Origin: Kitagawia praeruptora | Taxonomy: Eukaryota > Streptophyta > Magnoliopsida > Apiales > Apiaceae | Length of the DNA stretch: 64,000 bases | NCBI GenBank assembly: GCA_037693485.1 | Contig: CM075347.1 | Coordinates: 150,138,501-150,202,500 of the forward strand | Reading direction: 5' to 3' | Part shown: positions 32,041 to 44,770 of the stretch, in pieces | Layout: each line of letters begins with the position of its first letter | How positions within the stretch are numbered: position 1 is the stretch's first letter | Program-made: the position numbers and the translations under genes | The notes under the pieces: model-generated | Seen by the model: the letters and a program-made list of their open reading frames with translations, nothing else | Told to the model about the DNA's origin: nothing | Database searches by the model: none

Positions 32041-35000
32041 TGTAAGAACCCAGATTTTTGGGTAGAATTAAAACTTTTATTATGTATTGATGTAAGAGTG
32101 AACAGTGGTTACAACTACAAGGTAATACTGGCTTTAAAGGATGAATAATGAAAGGATATATATTCCCAGGTTATATGGCCTGAAGGATGCTATTGGGTGA
32201 TAACTTAGATTAGAATAATCTATCTCCTAGAAAGTTAAGATAAGATTCCCTAGAGAGAAATAGATACCCTCATGTTATCCAAATCAATATCTATTATAAG
32301 CCCAGCGGTTCCGTAAAAAGGTTAAGGAACACTCGAGGGTGAACCAGGTTCATTTTCCTAATTATAGGAATTAAATAAAAATAAGTGATGAATAGTGATT
32401 TTGGTGGAATTTGGAATATTATTATAATAATGTTATACCCGGTATTCGGAACGGATTTCTGAGTTCGTATTAGTGATCCCGGAAGAAAATAAGTGTATGT
32501 AAAAGCTGTCGGATTCAGAAAAAGAGCACTTTTATTTTCTCCAAGAATTCCCTGGACACTGCAAGACATAAGGAATTATAAAAGGAATTTAAGGATTTTA
32601 AATTCGAGAAGTATTAAGAAAGATGAGGAATAGTATAATAAATATTAAGAAGGTTTTCGGTAAAACCCTAACTAGAAACGAATGAGTTATTCCCTCGAAC
32701 GATCAACGAATTAAGCAATAAACGGACAAAGAAACAAGCAGAGGAAGCAAGAGTCTTGAGAAAGCTACTAGAAAATATCTAGTAACCATTCTAGTTACAA
32801 GACTAACTAGAACCCTTAGAGATCAACTAAGTACTTAGAAAACAAACCACTTGGTTAAGCCTTAACCATCCAATGATCAACACTTGTCATGGTAAATCCT
32901 CATCCAACACCACACTACTTTAATAAAGTAGCCTTAAGATGAGATATTATCTTAAACTCTTCACTTTATGCTATATTGAAAGAGCAACCAAGGCAAATAC
33001 TCTCCCCCCCCCTTTAAACACCATTCGGCCCTTCCTTAAATTCCAAAACAAAAATCAAGCTTCCAACCATCACTTGACCTTGTAATTTTTATGGTGAGTT
33101 CCATAATTCATAAAAGTGATCTCCTAAAAATTTCAAAGCCAAACACCTTTGTTTCCATTTTCAAAGAATTCATCCAAGAGGAGGGTGAATAGTGATTCTA
33201 TGAACTAATCTTGTTTTTTCTTGTTTTTCATGGTTGATTTAGCAAGCTTAAGCACCTCTAAGGATCATACCAAGCATAGTGAGGCTAGATCATACTCCAA
33301 GGAAGGTATAGCAACTTGAAACCCTAGACTTTACCTTGAGATTTTGCATGCTCTTGATGGGTTTTAGTATAAGATGTGATATTAGCATGATTATAAGCAT
33401 GATTGTGATTTAGATTTGATAAATGTTAAAAATAGTTTAGATGAACGGAAAGGCATTGCTTGGCCTCAGTTCATGGTGATATATCATGTATATGTTGTTT
33501 GGGATGGATACCTTGATTATTGGAGGGTTTGGAATTTAGATATATTCGATTTATAGCCGTCGTAATGCCGAAATTTCGTTAACCTTAAGAACACGAATTT
33601 GACAGAAGCTATAACTCACTGATTAGCTTCGACTTTTGCCATGATTAGCTAGATTATGTTATGAGCTTCGTTTTGATATAAAGATCGCATGAAACGGACT
33701 TACGGTTTAGGAGTTATGATTAAATTCGTAAAAGTGGTTCGGAACCGTAATCAAAAGTTCGTAACCGAAATTGGATCCCTTTAATATTGCGAAATCAGTG
33801 GCGAATCTTAATAATTAAATAATAGAGATAAAAAGGAAGGTGTGGGAGAAGACCGCATGTCAAATGGATCGTTTTCCGATTTTATAAAAATGTTCGAATC
33901 TAGGTTAAGTACGAAAGTACCCCTAAGAGGTATACTTGGTTATAACTTCGGTAAACCACTTAGAAAACGATCGATAAATATCGAGGTCTAATCTTTCGAC
34001 TTTAAAACTTATACGATTTAAATACTTACCATATGTAAGTGTAATGTCATGCTTTAGTAACGAACAAGTATCGGGTAATAAAAGCAATAGTAAGAGTGAA
34101 TTAAAGGGGTATAACGAAACGACTTGAAAACGTGTTTCGATTTAAGTAAAGTTTATGCGTAACCTTTTGAAAGGTGTTAAGTGATTAATCCCGAATGCCT
34201 TGGCTAATTATAGATCATCAGGCTGACCCGGGACACGCTACTACTACCCCTACTCGTACTCGATTTCCAGGCAAGTTTCCAATACTTGGAACTGTTGTTG
34301 TGATAATATATATATGATGATTGTTGTATACATATGCCATAGCATGCATGTCTACTTTCAAGTTATATTGCAATACTTGTTCCCTGAATTGATATTGGCT
34401 TATAGATTAGATACGATATATCAGTATAAGCCGGACTTTTGGTTAAGACCCTTAGTGAAGGGCATGTGATATTCATTCTTTAAATGTAGACCGGGAGTCG
34501 GTATTTTGAGATATAGATGTAGTCTTGGAAACCCGGAGGGATTCCAACGACAGATTAGTATTCCGTTTGAGGAATGTTATTATTAAACATTAATTATATT
34601 TCCATAAAGTATTATTTACTTGGAAATCTTTCGAGAAATGTTATTTGAGTATTATCTCAGTCGAGAGATATTAAATGAATATTATTTCGAATATTCATTT
34701 AGAGTTTGATTATTTCATGAATATTATTTCAAGATTCATTTAGAATATTGTTTATTAAATGAATATTACTTTCGAATATTCATTTAAGGTTTTATCTATT
34801 CAATGAATATTACTTTAAGATATTTCTTTGAAATTCTAATTACTTAAGGAACATTATTTCAAATATTCCTTGAGAGTATTGATTACTAAATGAATATTAA
34901 TTGGATATTCATTTAGAATAGTATTTATTAAATGAATATTATTTGAATATTCGTTTAAGGTTTTATTTACTTAACGAATATTATTTTAAAATATTCAGTT

Positions 35001-36806
35001 GAAGTTCTAATTACTTATGGAATATTGTTTTGAATATTTCTTTAAAGTTTTGATTACTAAATGAACATTATTCGGATATTCATTTGGAATATTAATTGTG
35101 AAATGAATATTATTTTGGATATTCATTTGGAACGTTATTTGTCAAATGAATATTATTTTCAAATATTCATTTAAGGTTTGATTTAGTCAGTAAATATTAT
35201 TTTAAATATTTATTTAAGTTTATTTATTCAATGAATATTATTTTAAATATTCATTTAAGAAGAGATTTATTTAATAAATAATTCTATATATTCATTCGAG
35301 GATTACTTACGAGCAATATTATGATTTAATAATATTCCGTAATTATTATTGACTTAATAAATATTCTTGGAATATTTAATAAAATTCTTTTGAATTCTTT
35401 TTGTAATGATTTATATTATTCAAAGGTTATCCTTCACCTTCAGATATTATGTAAAATATTTCAAAGTCTTTTATGACTATTTTATCAAGGGGAGGTCCCC
35501 AAAACTTTATTTTCGTTTAAATCTATCTTATAAGAAGATTTAAATACTCGCTCAACTTCCAAAAATTATATAAGGGGACCTCACTTGGAGATGTTATTTA
35601 TTGGACTGCCCGGTCCTATACTTGCTAAAACTATCTTGTCACTCACATCTTGATTCTTTCAAGCATCGATATGAGTCTTTTGGTTACCTCCTCAACGCTC
35701 GAGGGGTATGATTGATGTAACAAGTTTATATCCATTAACAAGCATCAGCTTGGGAAATATTGGTGAATTTTCCTTTCCAATTAGATACGACTACTTTGTG
35801 GAGTCCTATCAACAAGTGTTATACTTGGGGAAAAAGGGGAACGAACTTTACGTTTCAGAGTCATGGATGATATTCGAACTAGGAGACGCGTAAGTGGCCG
35901 AGTGGCGCCGGTCCAGCAATAGCCCCACCGTTGGCTGAGGAGTTCCAGAGGGCGGTAGATAAGTAATTCCGTCGGAGCTACCTTCTACATGTAGAGAACG
36001 ACTGATGAGATGCATGACATACGACTGATCATCGTAAACGTCAGGGCATCTGGCGCGGCAATGCTCCCGTATTAGTTCATCTTCTAAAAGTAAGAAATTT
36101 CTGCAACACTGTTGGTGTTGGCAAGGTGAAAAAGTGTTGAAACCGGAATTGCAATATTTTTCCTGCAAGTTCCTCTTTTATGATAATTGAGAATATCTTG
36201 CTTATCTTTTGCATAGCAGATATTTATTCAAAACAAATATATTTTTGAGTTACCTTGTAACTTCATCTCATACCTTATATTGGTACTACATCGTTAATGC
36301 ATGGCATATGGTTTCAAAGATATTTTGAACTGTCATATATTATTGTCGTTCAATTGTATTTTTGGTGGGCTATTGCTCACCCTTGCTTTATTTATTTATA
36401 TTACAACAACAGCTAGATCAGATGGCCGCGCAAGGCGCACACAGCGTAAGCAGGTGTCAACCATCAGAGGTTTACCGCTAAGGTCTTGGCTACCGTTGTT
36501 GAGGATGCAACTACTGGTAGGCTAGTTGTTAGCAATTGAGCCTGAAATGTATTTATATTATGGTATCTATTAATGGATGGCAAAGAGTATGTAATTGTAC
36601 AATTGTAATTCTTTGGGTTGTAAGAACTCAAACTTGTGATTAATAATATTGATTGGTTACTCTGATTTCATCTCTGGGACTATAACGGGTGTGTTTTATG
36701 TTGTTGTTTTGGGTCACAAGGTTGTAATTTAAATTATGTTGGTTTTGTGGTTGGATATTGAGACCGTAACGACCAGATCCCTGACCCTGGATCTGGGGGT
36801 GTTACA
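32041..36806 (+). repeat. Second giant LTR (4766 bp)
   Basis: It has the same ends and length as the first LTR, offset by 10306 bp. The palindromic array recurs at about 34636-35386. A PBS follows directly, so this LTR serves as right LTR of the first unit and left LTR of the second. Confidence 0.93.
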
Positions 36807-38637
36807 GAAATGGTATCAGAGAGAGCGTTATATATCCCAGAGATGATGCGACGTTAAAACAATAAATTCATTAAGATAATAAGAACTCTTGCCAAGTTCA
36901 TAGTCAGACTACATAATGTAGTATTGACATATAAAACCCTTATGGGAACCCTAAAAGTATCATGATAGTAACTTAGCTCGTTCTTGTATCGACTAGTAAG
37001 GCGACAGACCTTGGGGATTACGAGCAGTAACATAATGATGCTTGTTTTGATGATGAAGATCGGATGGTGGATTCGATAGAGTACCCTACTGAGGACCCGG
37101 AGGAGGTTCCAGCAGAGAGGGAGAATCCTGTTAGAGACAGGGAAGTTTACCTTGAGGAGATGAGGGCTGCAGCCAGAGAGACTTGAAGAATCTAGATATA
37201 GTGCTCAGAGAAGTGAGCTTAAAGAATTGAGATATTATTAAGAGAATTGAAGAGGCATATTGGATTCATAGCCGGACTACCGAATGAAGTGCCAGCAAGT
37301 AAGATGGATTTGAGGAATTACTCAAGATCGTATGTAAGGATAGATAAGAATCCTTGGAGACTTTCAGATTAATGAGAAAGGAATTAGAATGATGCATGAT
37401 TATCAAAGACATTGATATAGGACGGGGAGCAGAGTCCCTAGGAACAGTTAAGACATAGGTGGCAAGTGCCATATCTTCAGATAAATGGATTAGTGTGAAT
37501 CTTATTAATGATAATTCGCCATGAGAAGGCGGATTTCCTAGGTTATAATTTATAAAGTCAAATTGAGATTGTTAAGGTGATTTTATTCAGGGAAATGCCC
37601 AACTTATAATGGATCAACTTAGAAAGAAAAGACATTGGGAGGTGATGGCCTGAACGGATAAAGTATATGAGGAAATAGTAAGCGAGACAATGATCTCAGA
37701 ACCTACAAGAGGAGAAGACCAGTGAGTCTGTGATAAATTAGTAATAAGGCTATCGTCAAGAAACCAAGTATAAGTTTAGTTCAATTCAGTGAAATGATGA
37801 ACCAGAAACATTAGTTGCATGTGATTCAGAAGAGTATTAAATTCTTTCTTTTCCTTGAATGGATTATGGTAGTTACCTTAAGTTTATTCTGACATTGAAT
37901 CATAAATGGATTAGGCAAGGCGAGCAGTGGTCGAGATGTAATTGGGAATGCTTCTAGGTGCAACCTGATAGAACAGGTGTAGGACATGTTCTCGAAATAA
38001 GAGTTTTGGCAAAATGAAGTCCAGCAATAGGACACATGATCAATAAGAGTAGTGTTGGTCGGCCCTACCAAGTTAAAGACAGTTTCAAATGAAGATTGGC
38101 CAACCACACTGGCAAAGGTGAGAAATTTCATAAAATTCACAAGGTATTACCAAAGATTTGCTCAGGACTTTACAGAAAGTGTAGTCCCGTAACCCGCCTT
38201 ATTATAAGAATAAAAGTTTGAATGGATAAGATAAACGTGAGAAGATCTTCCTGGAGCTAAAGATAAAGTTGGTAATGACCAGGGTTGGCGTTGCCTAATG
38301 GAAGAAGGAAACTTTGGGAGATATTATGATGCAACTCATACAGGTATAGGTCTGCGCTTATGCAGCACGATAGCGTAATTTCGAATACAATTGGACAACA
38401 CGGTTCACCAGATTCGGATGACCTTGGTAGTGCTAATTCTGAGAAGCGACTGACCCCGATGGTAGCATTCCTTCTGAGACTAGTTGTTAAGAAGACTGGT
38501 ATTTGGTAGTATCGACTAATAGGACGAATATGTATCGGGAAGATGTGTCATGTTACTAGTGGGTATTCCCGCAATTTAGAAGTGTAGAAGAATGTTTAAA
38601 TTCTAAATTCTAAATTTAGAATTTGTATCGGGAATAT

Positions 38638-38703
38638 GTATAGTGGTAAGTATTCCCGCCTGTCACGCGGGTGACCCGGGTTCGATCCCCGGCAGCGGCG
38701 CCA
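38638..38703 (+). pseudogene. tRNA-Asp(GTC)-like sequence ending in CCA, retro-copied
   Basis: From the D-arm (TATAGTGGTAAG) through the anticodon stem-loop (CCTGTCACG, anticodon GTC), the T-arm (GGTTCGATCC) and the acceptor 3' strand to CCA, it matches my memory of plant tRNA-Asp. The 5' acceptor strand is missing. Nuclear tRNA genes do not encode CCA, so this is more likely a copy of a mature tRNA than a gene. Confidence 0.7.
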
Positions 38704-38706
38704 ATT

Positions 38707-39379
38707 TGTTAGTAGTATTTTTGTGTGTTCGTTCTCAGGGAAGGACTGAATTGTAATATCAAGTTCAAGTTTTTATCTCTCACAATTTAGAAGTGTAGAA
38801 GAATGTTTGGTGTGTTTATAAACTAAATTAAACTATCTATGTGACAATAGGATTTGGTGCCCAGCAAGATATTGCCTTCTATTACAATTGAACTATAGCA
38901 AATTGTACATGCAATTGTTATCTATCTATGTGCCCAGCAAGATATTGCCTTCTATTACAATTAGGATTTAAAGAAGGTACCCAAAACTGCCCAGAATACA
39001 ATTAGAATTAGAAAAAGGGCAAAACAGTAAATTCTAAGCCTTCTTTAATGAGAAAACGTGCGCGCCTTTAATCAGTACTTTTCTTGCACTTGTTTCCTTT
39101 TCCAGGTTGTAGAAAATCTCTCAAGCTTCGCGTGGGCAGTAAGATCACTGAAAACGGACTTCTAGAACTCCAGATATGGCCAAAACAGTATAAGCTGCGC
39201 AGCCTTCCCGGAAAATCCGAATTTTAATCAATTAAATCTCCAAAAACGACAAAAGCTTAGATATTCTTGGAAACCTGCACAACTACACAAAACACATCAA
39301 AACTACACAAACTTGAGTCCAAAACAATCAATTCAAGCCGATATAGAATGTTCCAAGTGGATATAAAATCCACTTATCA
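38707..39379 (-). repeat. Athila/gypsy-like LTR inside the insertion (673 bp)
   Basis: On the minus strand it begins TGATAAGTGGATTTTATATC and ends TACTACTAACA, giving TG...CA ends, and is followed after three bases by a tRNA-Asp-type PBS. A 22-bp block containing GATATTGCCTTC occurs twice within it. Assignment to the Athila group rests on the PBS type and the LTR start as I remember them. Confidence 0.6.
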
Positions 39380-39513
39380 AATAGATTAACTGAAATTTTC
39401 CCAAATTCTGGAAAGGAATTCAACGAATTTTGGCAAACCTTGTCTTTCTGATTATCAAAAGACGTCATTGAAGAAAGTGGAAACTGGAGCGAACCCTGTG
39501 GATTGGGTAAAGT

Positions 39514-40607
39514 AATCTTTTCTATATATTCTAAATAAAATCCCTCCATTTCTAGAAATATCACGGATAACATTTATATAATTACTATCAAATCATCTCA
39601 TATAAAAATGTAAAAATGAAAGAATTTCTCATATTTTATGTGAAAAAAGATTAGTTATTGAAAAATAGAAAAGGTAACATATTTTATCTAATGAAGGAAA
39701 TTTATTAGTTATTAGCAATTATAAATAATTAAGCAAGGATAATTACGTAAAATAACATGTACCATTAAATAAGGGTAAATAAATAAAATTAACTGAAAAA
39801 TAGAAAAATATAAAAGGTAACATATTTTAGCCGAAAAAGTAATTGATTAATTTTTAGTAATTATAATATTTTATTTTATTAAACAAAATTGCTAATAGTG
39901 TTAAATAGAACCGTCGGTGATATAATTGGAAAAAGAGAGATTTTAGTTAGAGAAAATAGAAAGGTAACATGAAGATGACATGATTTATGTGAAAATGGCA
40001 ATTGATTAGTTTATAGTAATTATTATTTAATTATGTTATTTTATTAAATAAAATTGCTCATAGTTTTTAGAAAATGAGGAATTAATGTTGCCCGTTATAT
40101 TTCTAGAAAAAAAGGGAATTTAATTAGAAAAAATAAAAAAGATGATATGTTTTAGTTGGAAAGTTAATCGGTTAATTATTACTATTATAATAATATTATT
40201 ATTTTATTTTTATTAAATAGAAACGCCCATGATATAATTGGAAAAAAGGAGGTTTTAGTAAGAGAAAAGAAAAAAGGTAACGTGTTTTGGCTGAAAACGA
40301 TAACCGTCCATAATATAATTGGAAAATGAAAGATTTTAGTTATAGAAAAAAGAAAAGATAACGTGTTTTGACTGAAAAAGGTAATTGATTAGTTAATAGT
40401 ATTTATAATATAATTATGTTATTTTATTAAACAAAATTGCTCATAGTATTTTTAAAAAAGAGAAATTTTAGTTAGATAAAATATTAAAGATATTATAATT
40501 TACCTGAAAAAGGAAATTATTTAATTATTGAAAAATAGAAAAAGTAATATGTTTAAAATGAAAAAGAAAATTGATTCCTAAAGGAGAAATTTTAGTTAGA
40601 TAAAATT
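39514..40607 (-). repeat. Inverted copy of Helitron interior
   Basis: On the minus strand this stretch matches the direct-orientation Helitron sequence at about 20625-21700. For example it contains, reversed, TTTCTAGAAATAT, CCAATTATATCATGG and AATTTCTC blocks in the same order. It begins exactly where the giant-LTR element is cut and ends where a direct copy (CGGTCGGTACGGTACC) begins. Confidence 0.7.
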
Positions 40608-42207
40608 CGGTCGGTACGGTACCTGTTGATTTTACTTATTTACCCTTACTCATCCTACTAACTAATCAATTTTTTTTAAAGTTAAACATATTATCTTTTC
40701 CATTTTTCAATGACTAAACAATTTCCTTTTTCGGGTGAAATATAATATCTTATATATTTTATACTAAAATTTCTCCTATATTAATCAATTTCCTTTTTCA
40801 GGTTAAACATATTACCTTTTATATTTTTCAAAAACAAAATAATTTACTTTTTCAGGTAAAATACAATATCTTTTTCATTCCTTTTTTAAAATTTAATCAA
40901 ATAACGTAATTGTATTATAATTACAATTAACTAATCAATTACCCTTTTCAGCCACGTTACCTTTTTTCTTTTCTCTAACTAAAATCTCTCTTTTTTCAAT
41001 TATATCATGGGCATGGGCGATTACCTTTTTCAGCCAAAACACGTCACCTTTTTATTTTATTTTTTACTAAAACCTCTCTTTTTCCAATTATATGACGAGC
41101 GTTTCTATTTAATAAAAATAAAACAATAATATCATAATACTAATTATTAACCGATTACCTTCAGCTAAAACGTATTGTCTTTTCTATTTTTTCCAAATTA
41201 AATTCTTTTTTCAAGAACTAAATAATTTCATTTTCCAGGTAAAATACAATATCTTTTATATTTTATCTAACTAAAATTTCTCATTTATTAATCAATTTTC
41301 TTTTTCAGTTTAAACATATAACTTTTTCTATTTTTCAATAACTAAATAATTTCCTTTTACATTTTAGAATATAATATCTTTTACATTTTATCTAACTAAA
41401 ACACTACGAGCACTTTTGTTTAATAAAATAACATAATTATTTATAATTACTATTAACTAATCAATTGCATTTTTCAGTCAAAACACATTACATTTTCTCT
41501 TTTCTCTAACTAAAATCTCTCTTTTTCCAATTATATCATGGACGGTTACCTTTTTCAGCAAACCACGTTACCTTTTTTCTTTCTTCTTACTAAAACCTCC
41601 ATTTTTCTAATTATATTACAGGCATTTCTATTTAATAAAAAAATATGTTATAATACTAATAATTAACCGATTACCTTTTCAACTAAAAATAACATAATTA
41701 TATATTATTATTATTAATTAATCAATTACCTTTTTCAGTCAAAACACGTTACCATTTCTCTTTTCTCTAACTAAAATCTCTCTTTTTCCAATTATATCAT
41801 GGACTGTTACCTTTTTTCAGCAAAACACGTTACTTACTAAAACCTCCATTTTTCTAATTATATTACATTCATTTTTATTTAATACAAATAAAATAATAAT
41901 ATTATAATATTAATAATTAACCGATTACCTTTTCAGCTAAAATATATCATCTTTTTTATTTTTTATAATTAGATTCCCTTTTTTTCTAGAAATATAACGG
42001 GTAGCGTTAATTTATCATTTTCTAAAAACTTTGAACAATTTTATTTCGTAAAATAACATAATTAAATTATAATTATTATAAACTAATCAATTACTTTTTT
42101 CACATAAATCATGCACGTTACTTTTCTATTTTCTCTAATTAAAATCTCTTTTTTTCAATTATATCACGGATGGTTCTATTTAATAAAATAAACTAATAAT
42201 ATTATAA
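40608..42207 (+). repeat. Direct Helitron interior with internal repeats
   Basis: It starts with the CGGTACGGTACCTGTTG block also present near the Helitron 5' ends. Several diverged copies of a block containing CAGCCAAAACACGTTACC, CTAACTAAAATCTCTC and CCAATTATATCATGG follow. Non-coding. Confidence 0.65.
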
Positions 42208-43247
42208 TTTATACTATTATATAAAAACTGAAATAGTAAAAGTTTTGGTACCTGATTTTTGTACTAGTTTTTTGGTACTTCGTAAATTTACTTATTTATC
42301 CTTCATTATAAAGAAAAATAAATACACCTAAAATAAATAATAACATAATATAATTAATGGTAATTAGTCGATTGCCGTTTTCATATTTACTTTTAATTGA
42401 AGATACTACCTTTTATAAACACCTTGAAATATATACCCACCATAATTTTCAAGAAAAATACAACACCTAAATTAAATAATAACATAATATAATTAATGGT
42501 AATTAGCTGATTAACATATTAAAATTAATAGTAATTAATCGATTGCCGTTTTCACATTAAAAAAATAAAAGTAGTCCATTGTCTTTTTCACATTTACTTT
42601 TAGTCGAAGATATTACTTTTTATAAATACCTAAAAACATCAATCAATCATTAATATTTCCTTTCGAATTAAAACACATTACCATTTTAATTTAAAACAAA
42701 TCTTATAATCATTATTATATACTCGAAAATATCAAACAATAATTTTCAAGAAAAGTATAACACCTAAAATAAATAATAACATAGTATAATTAATAGTAAT
42801 TAGTCGATTGTCTTTTTCACATTAACATAATAAATTAAAGGTAATTAGTCGATTGCTTTTTTCAAATTTAATTTTAGTTGAAGATATTATCATTTATCAA
42901 TACCTTACCATTTTTCGAATTAAAACATGTTACCCTTTTAATTTAAAACAAATCTTATAATCATTAATATATATCGAAAATACAACATCATAATTTTCAA
43001 GAAAAATATAGCCCGAAAATGTCGCACCATATTTTTCAATTATTAATAAAATACATTAAAAATCATATACGTTGTTTATAAAAAGGAAACATTAGTATAA
43101 TCCGTAAACATGAGTATATTAAATTATATTAAATTAAAAAATTATTAAAAATAATGATTATATAAAAATATAATTTCAATATTAAATAAAATTTATAACA
43201 TATAACATATTACAAGAAACCCATGCATTGCACGAGTTATAAGTTAG
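42208..43247 (+). mobile_element. Degenerate Helitron-like unit
   Basis: It starts TATACTATTATATAAAAACTG and ends with CATGCATTGCACGAG hairpin-like sequence followed by TTAG and T. That is a slightly altered Helitron terminus. The interior carries repeats of AATAATAACATAATATAATT and TTTTCAAGAAAAATA. Confidence 0.4.
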
Positions 43248-43369
43248 TTATAATATTGAAGTTGAAACATTGTAAATTTTATCGGTTTGGTTTAGGTACA
43301 GTTATCTTAATTAATAAATAAAAAATAATATAATTAATGTTAAGCAGCCGATTGCCTTTTCTAATTAAA

Positions 43370-44111
43370 ATACGTATTTATACTACTATATTAAAGTCGA
43401 AAGATTGAAAGTTTGTATATTTGGTTATCCTAATAATTAAAATAAATAATAAAATCATATAATTAATGGTAATTAGCCAACTGCCCTTTTCACATATACT
43501 TTTAGTTGAAAATATTACATTTCATAAACAACTAAAAACATTATCATATTTTTCGATCATTAATATTTCATTTTGAATTAAAACACGTTACATTTTTAAT
43601 TTAAAACAAATCTTACAATCATTAATATATATCCAAAAATATCACACCATAATTTTCAAGAAAAATGTAGCACCTAAAATAAATAATAACATAATATAAT
43701 TATTGATAATTAGTCGAGCCGATTGCCTTTTCAAATTAAAATACGTATTTATACTACTATATTAAAGTCGAAAGATTGAAAGTTTGTATATTTGGTTATC
43801 CTAATTATTAAAATAAATAATAAAATCATATAATTAATGGTAATTAGCCAACTGCCCTTTTCACATATACTTTTAGTTGAAAATATTACCTTTCATAAAC
43901 ACCTAAAAACATTATCATATTTTTCGATCATTAATATTTCATTTTGAATTAAAACACGTTACCTTTTTAATTTAAAACAAATCTTACAATCATTAATATA
44001 TACCTAAAAATATCACACCATAATTTTCAAGAAAAATGTAGCACCTAAAATAAATAATAACATAATATAATTATTGATAATTAGTCGATTGCCTTTTTCA
44101 CATTTACTTTT
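43370..44111 (+). repeat. 371-bp tandem duplication of Helitron-like sequence
   Basis: TACTACTATATTAAAGTCG with the following TTGGTTATCC...AGCCAACTGCCC sequence occurs at 43381 and 43752 with few differences. Downstream, 44440-44465 has a GTGCATTGCAC hairpin without a CTAG end. Confidence 0.8.
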
Positions 44112-44476
44112 AGTTGAAGATATTAAATTTTATAAACTTCTAAAAAGATCAATTGTATCATATATTTCAATCATTAATATTTCCATTCTAATTAAAACAG
44201 GTTATCTTTTTAATTTACAACAAATCTTACAATATGTACCCAAAAATATTACACCATATTTTTCAATTATTAATAAAATATATTAAAAATCATATACGTT
44301 GTTTATAATAAGGAAACGATAATACAATCCGTAAACATGAGTACCTTAAATTATATCAAACTAAAATTAAAAAAATTATTAAAATTAGTGATTATATAAA
44401 AATATAATTATAATATTAAATAAAATTTATAACATAATATAAGAAACACGTGCATTGCACGGGTACCTTTTTCAGC

Positions 44477-44770
44477 TAAAATATGTTACCTTTTATATTT
44501 TTCTATTTTTTCAGTTAATTTTATTTATTTACCCTTATTTAATGGTACATGTTATTTTACGTAATTATCCTTACTTAATTATTTATAATTACTGATAACT
44601 AATAAATTTTTCTTTTTCAGGTAAAACATGTTACCTTTTATATTTTTCTATTTTTTTCAGTTAATTTTATTTATTTATCCTTATTTAATGGTACATGTTA
44701 TTTTACGTAATTATCCTTACTTAATTATTTATAATTACTGATAACTAATAAATTTTTCTTTTTCAGATAA
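44477..44770 (+). repeat. About 145-bp tandem duplication
   Basis: Two copies share ATGTTACCTTTTATATTTTT, AATGGTACATGTTATTTTACG and CTGATAACTAATAAATTTTT. They lie in the 3' part of the inner Helitron. Confidence 0.75.

Larger units (their letters stand above)
38566..39379 (-). mobile_element. Insertion: LTR + PBS + tRNA-Asp read-through + filler
   Basis: The uninterrupted first copy shows the empty site at 28259-28261 (GTGGGT, GA, ATAGATT). Read on the minus strand, the insert is an LTR (39379-38707), AAT, a PBS starting TGGCGCCGCTGCC, the rest of a tRNA-Asp body to 38638, and then about 70 bp that repeat pieces of the LTR and of the flanking DNA. There is no target-site duplication and no internal element sequence. 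It looks like an aborted cDNA joined into a break. Confidence 0.7.
21735..39513 (+). mobile_element. Giant-LTR retroelement in a tandem, truncated arrangement
   Basis: The order is LTR (21735-26500), internal (26501-32040), LTR (32041-36806) and a partial second internal (36807-39513). Everything from 21735 to 28394 recurs at an exact offset of 10306 bp, apart from a later insertion at 38566-39379. The second internal copy stops at 39513, where inverted Helitron DNA begins, so the third LTR is missing. Unequal recombination between LTRs followed by a deletion or inversion would explain this. The LTRs are far longer than usual and the interior lacks intact genes, as in LARD-type elements. Confidence 0.85.
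36807..39513 (+). pseudogene. Truncated second internal copy of the giant-LTR element
   Basis: It repeats 26501-28394, including the same small frames and the RT/RNase H relic. Two differences from the first copy were noticed (C/T near 37889; A/G near 37979). It is broken by the insertion at 38566-39379 and stops at GATTGGGTAAAGTA. Confidence 0.85.

Noticed and set aside
38638..38703. Functional tRNA-Asp gene
   Set aside because: The 5' acceptor strand is missing and CCA is present in the DNA, next to an LTR. It is a retro-copy.
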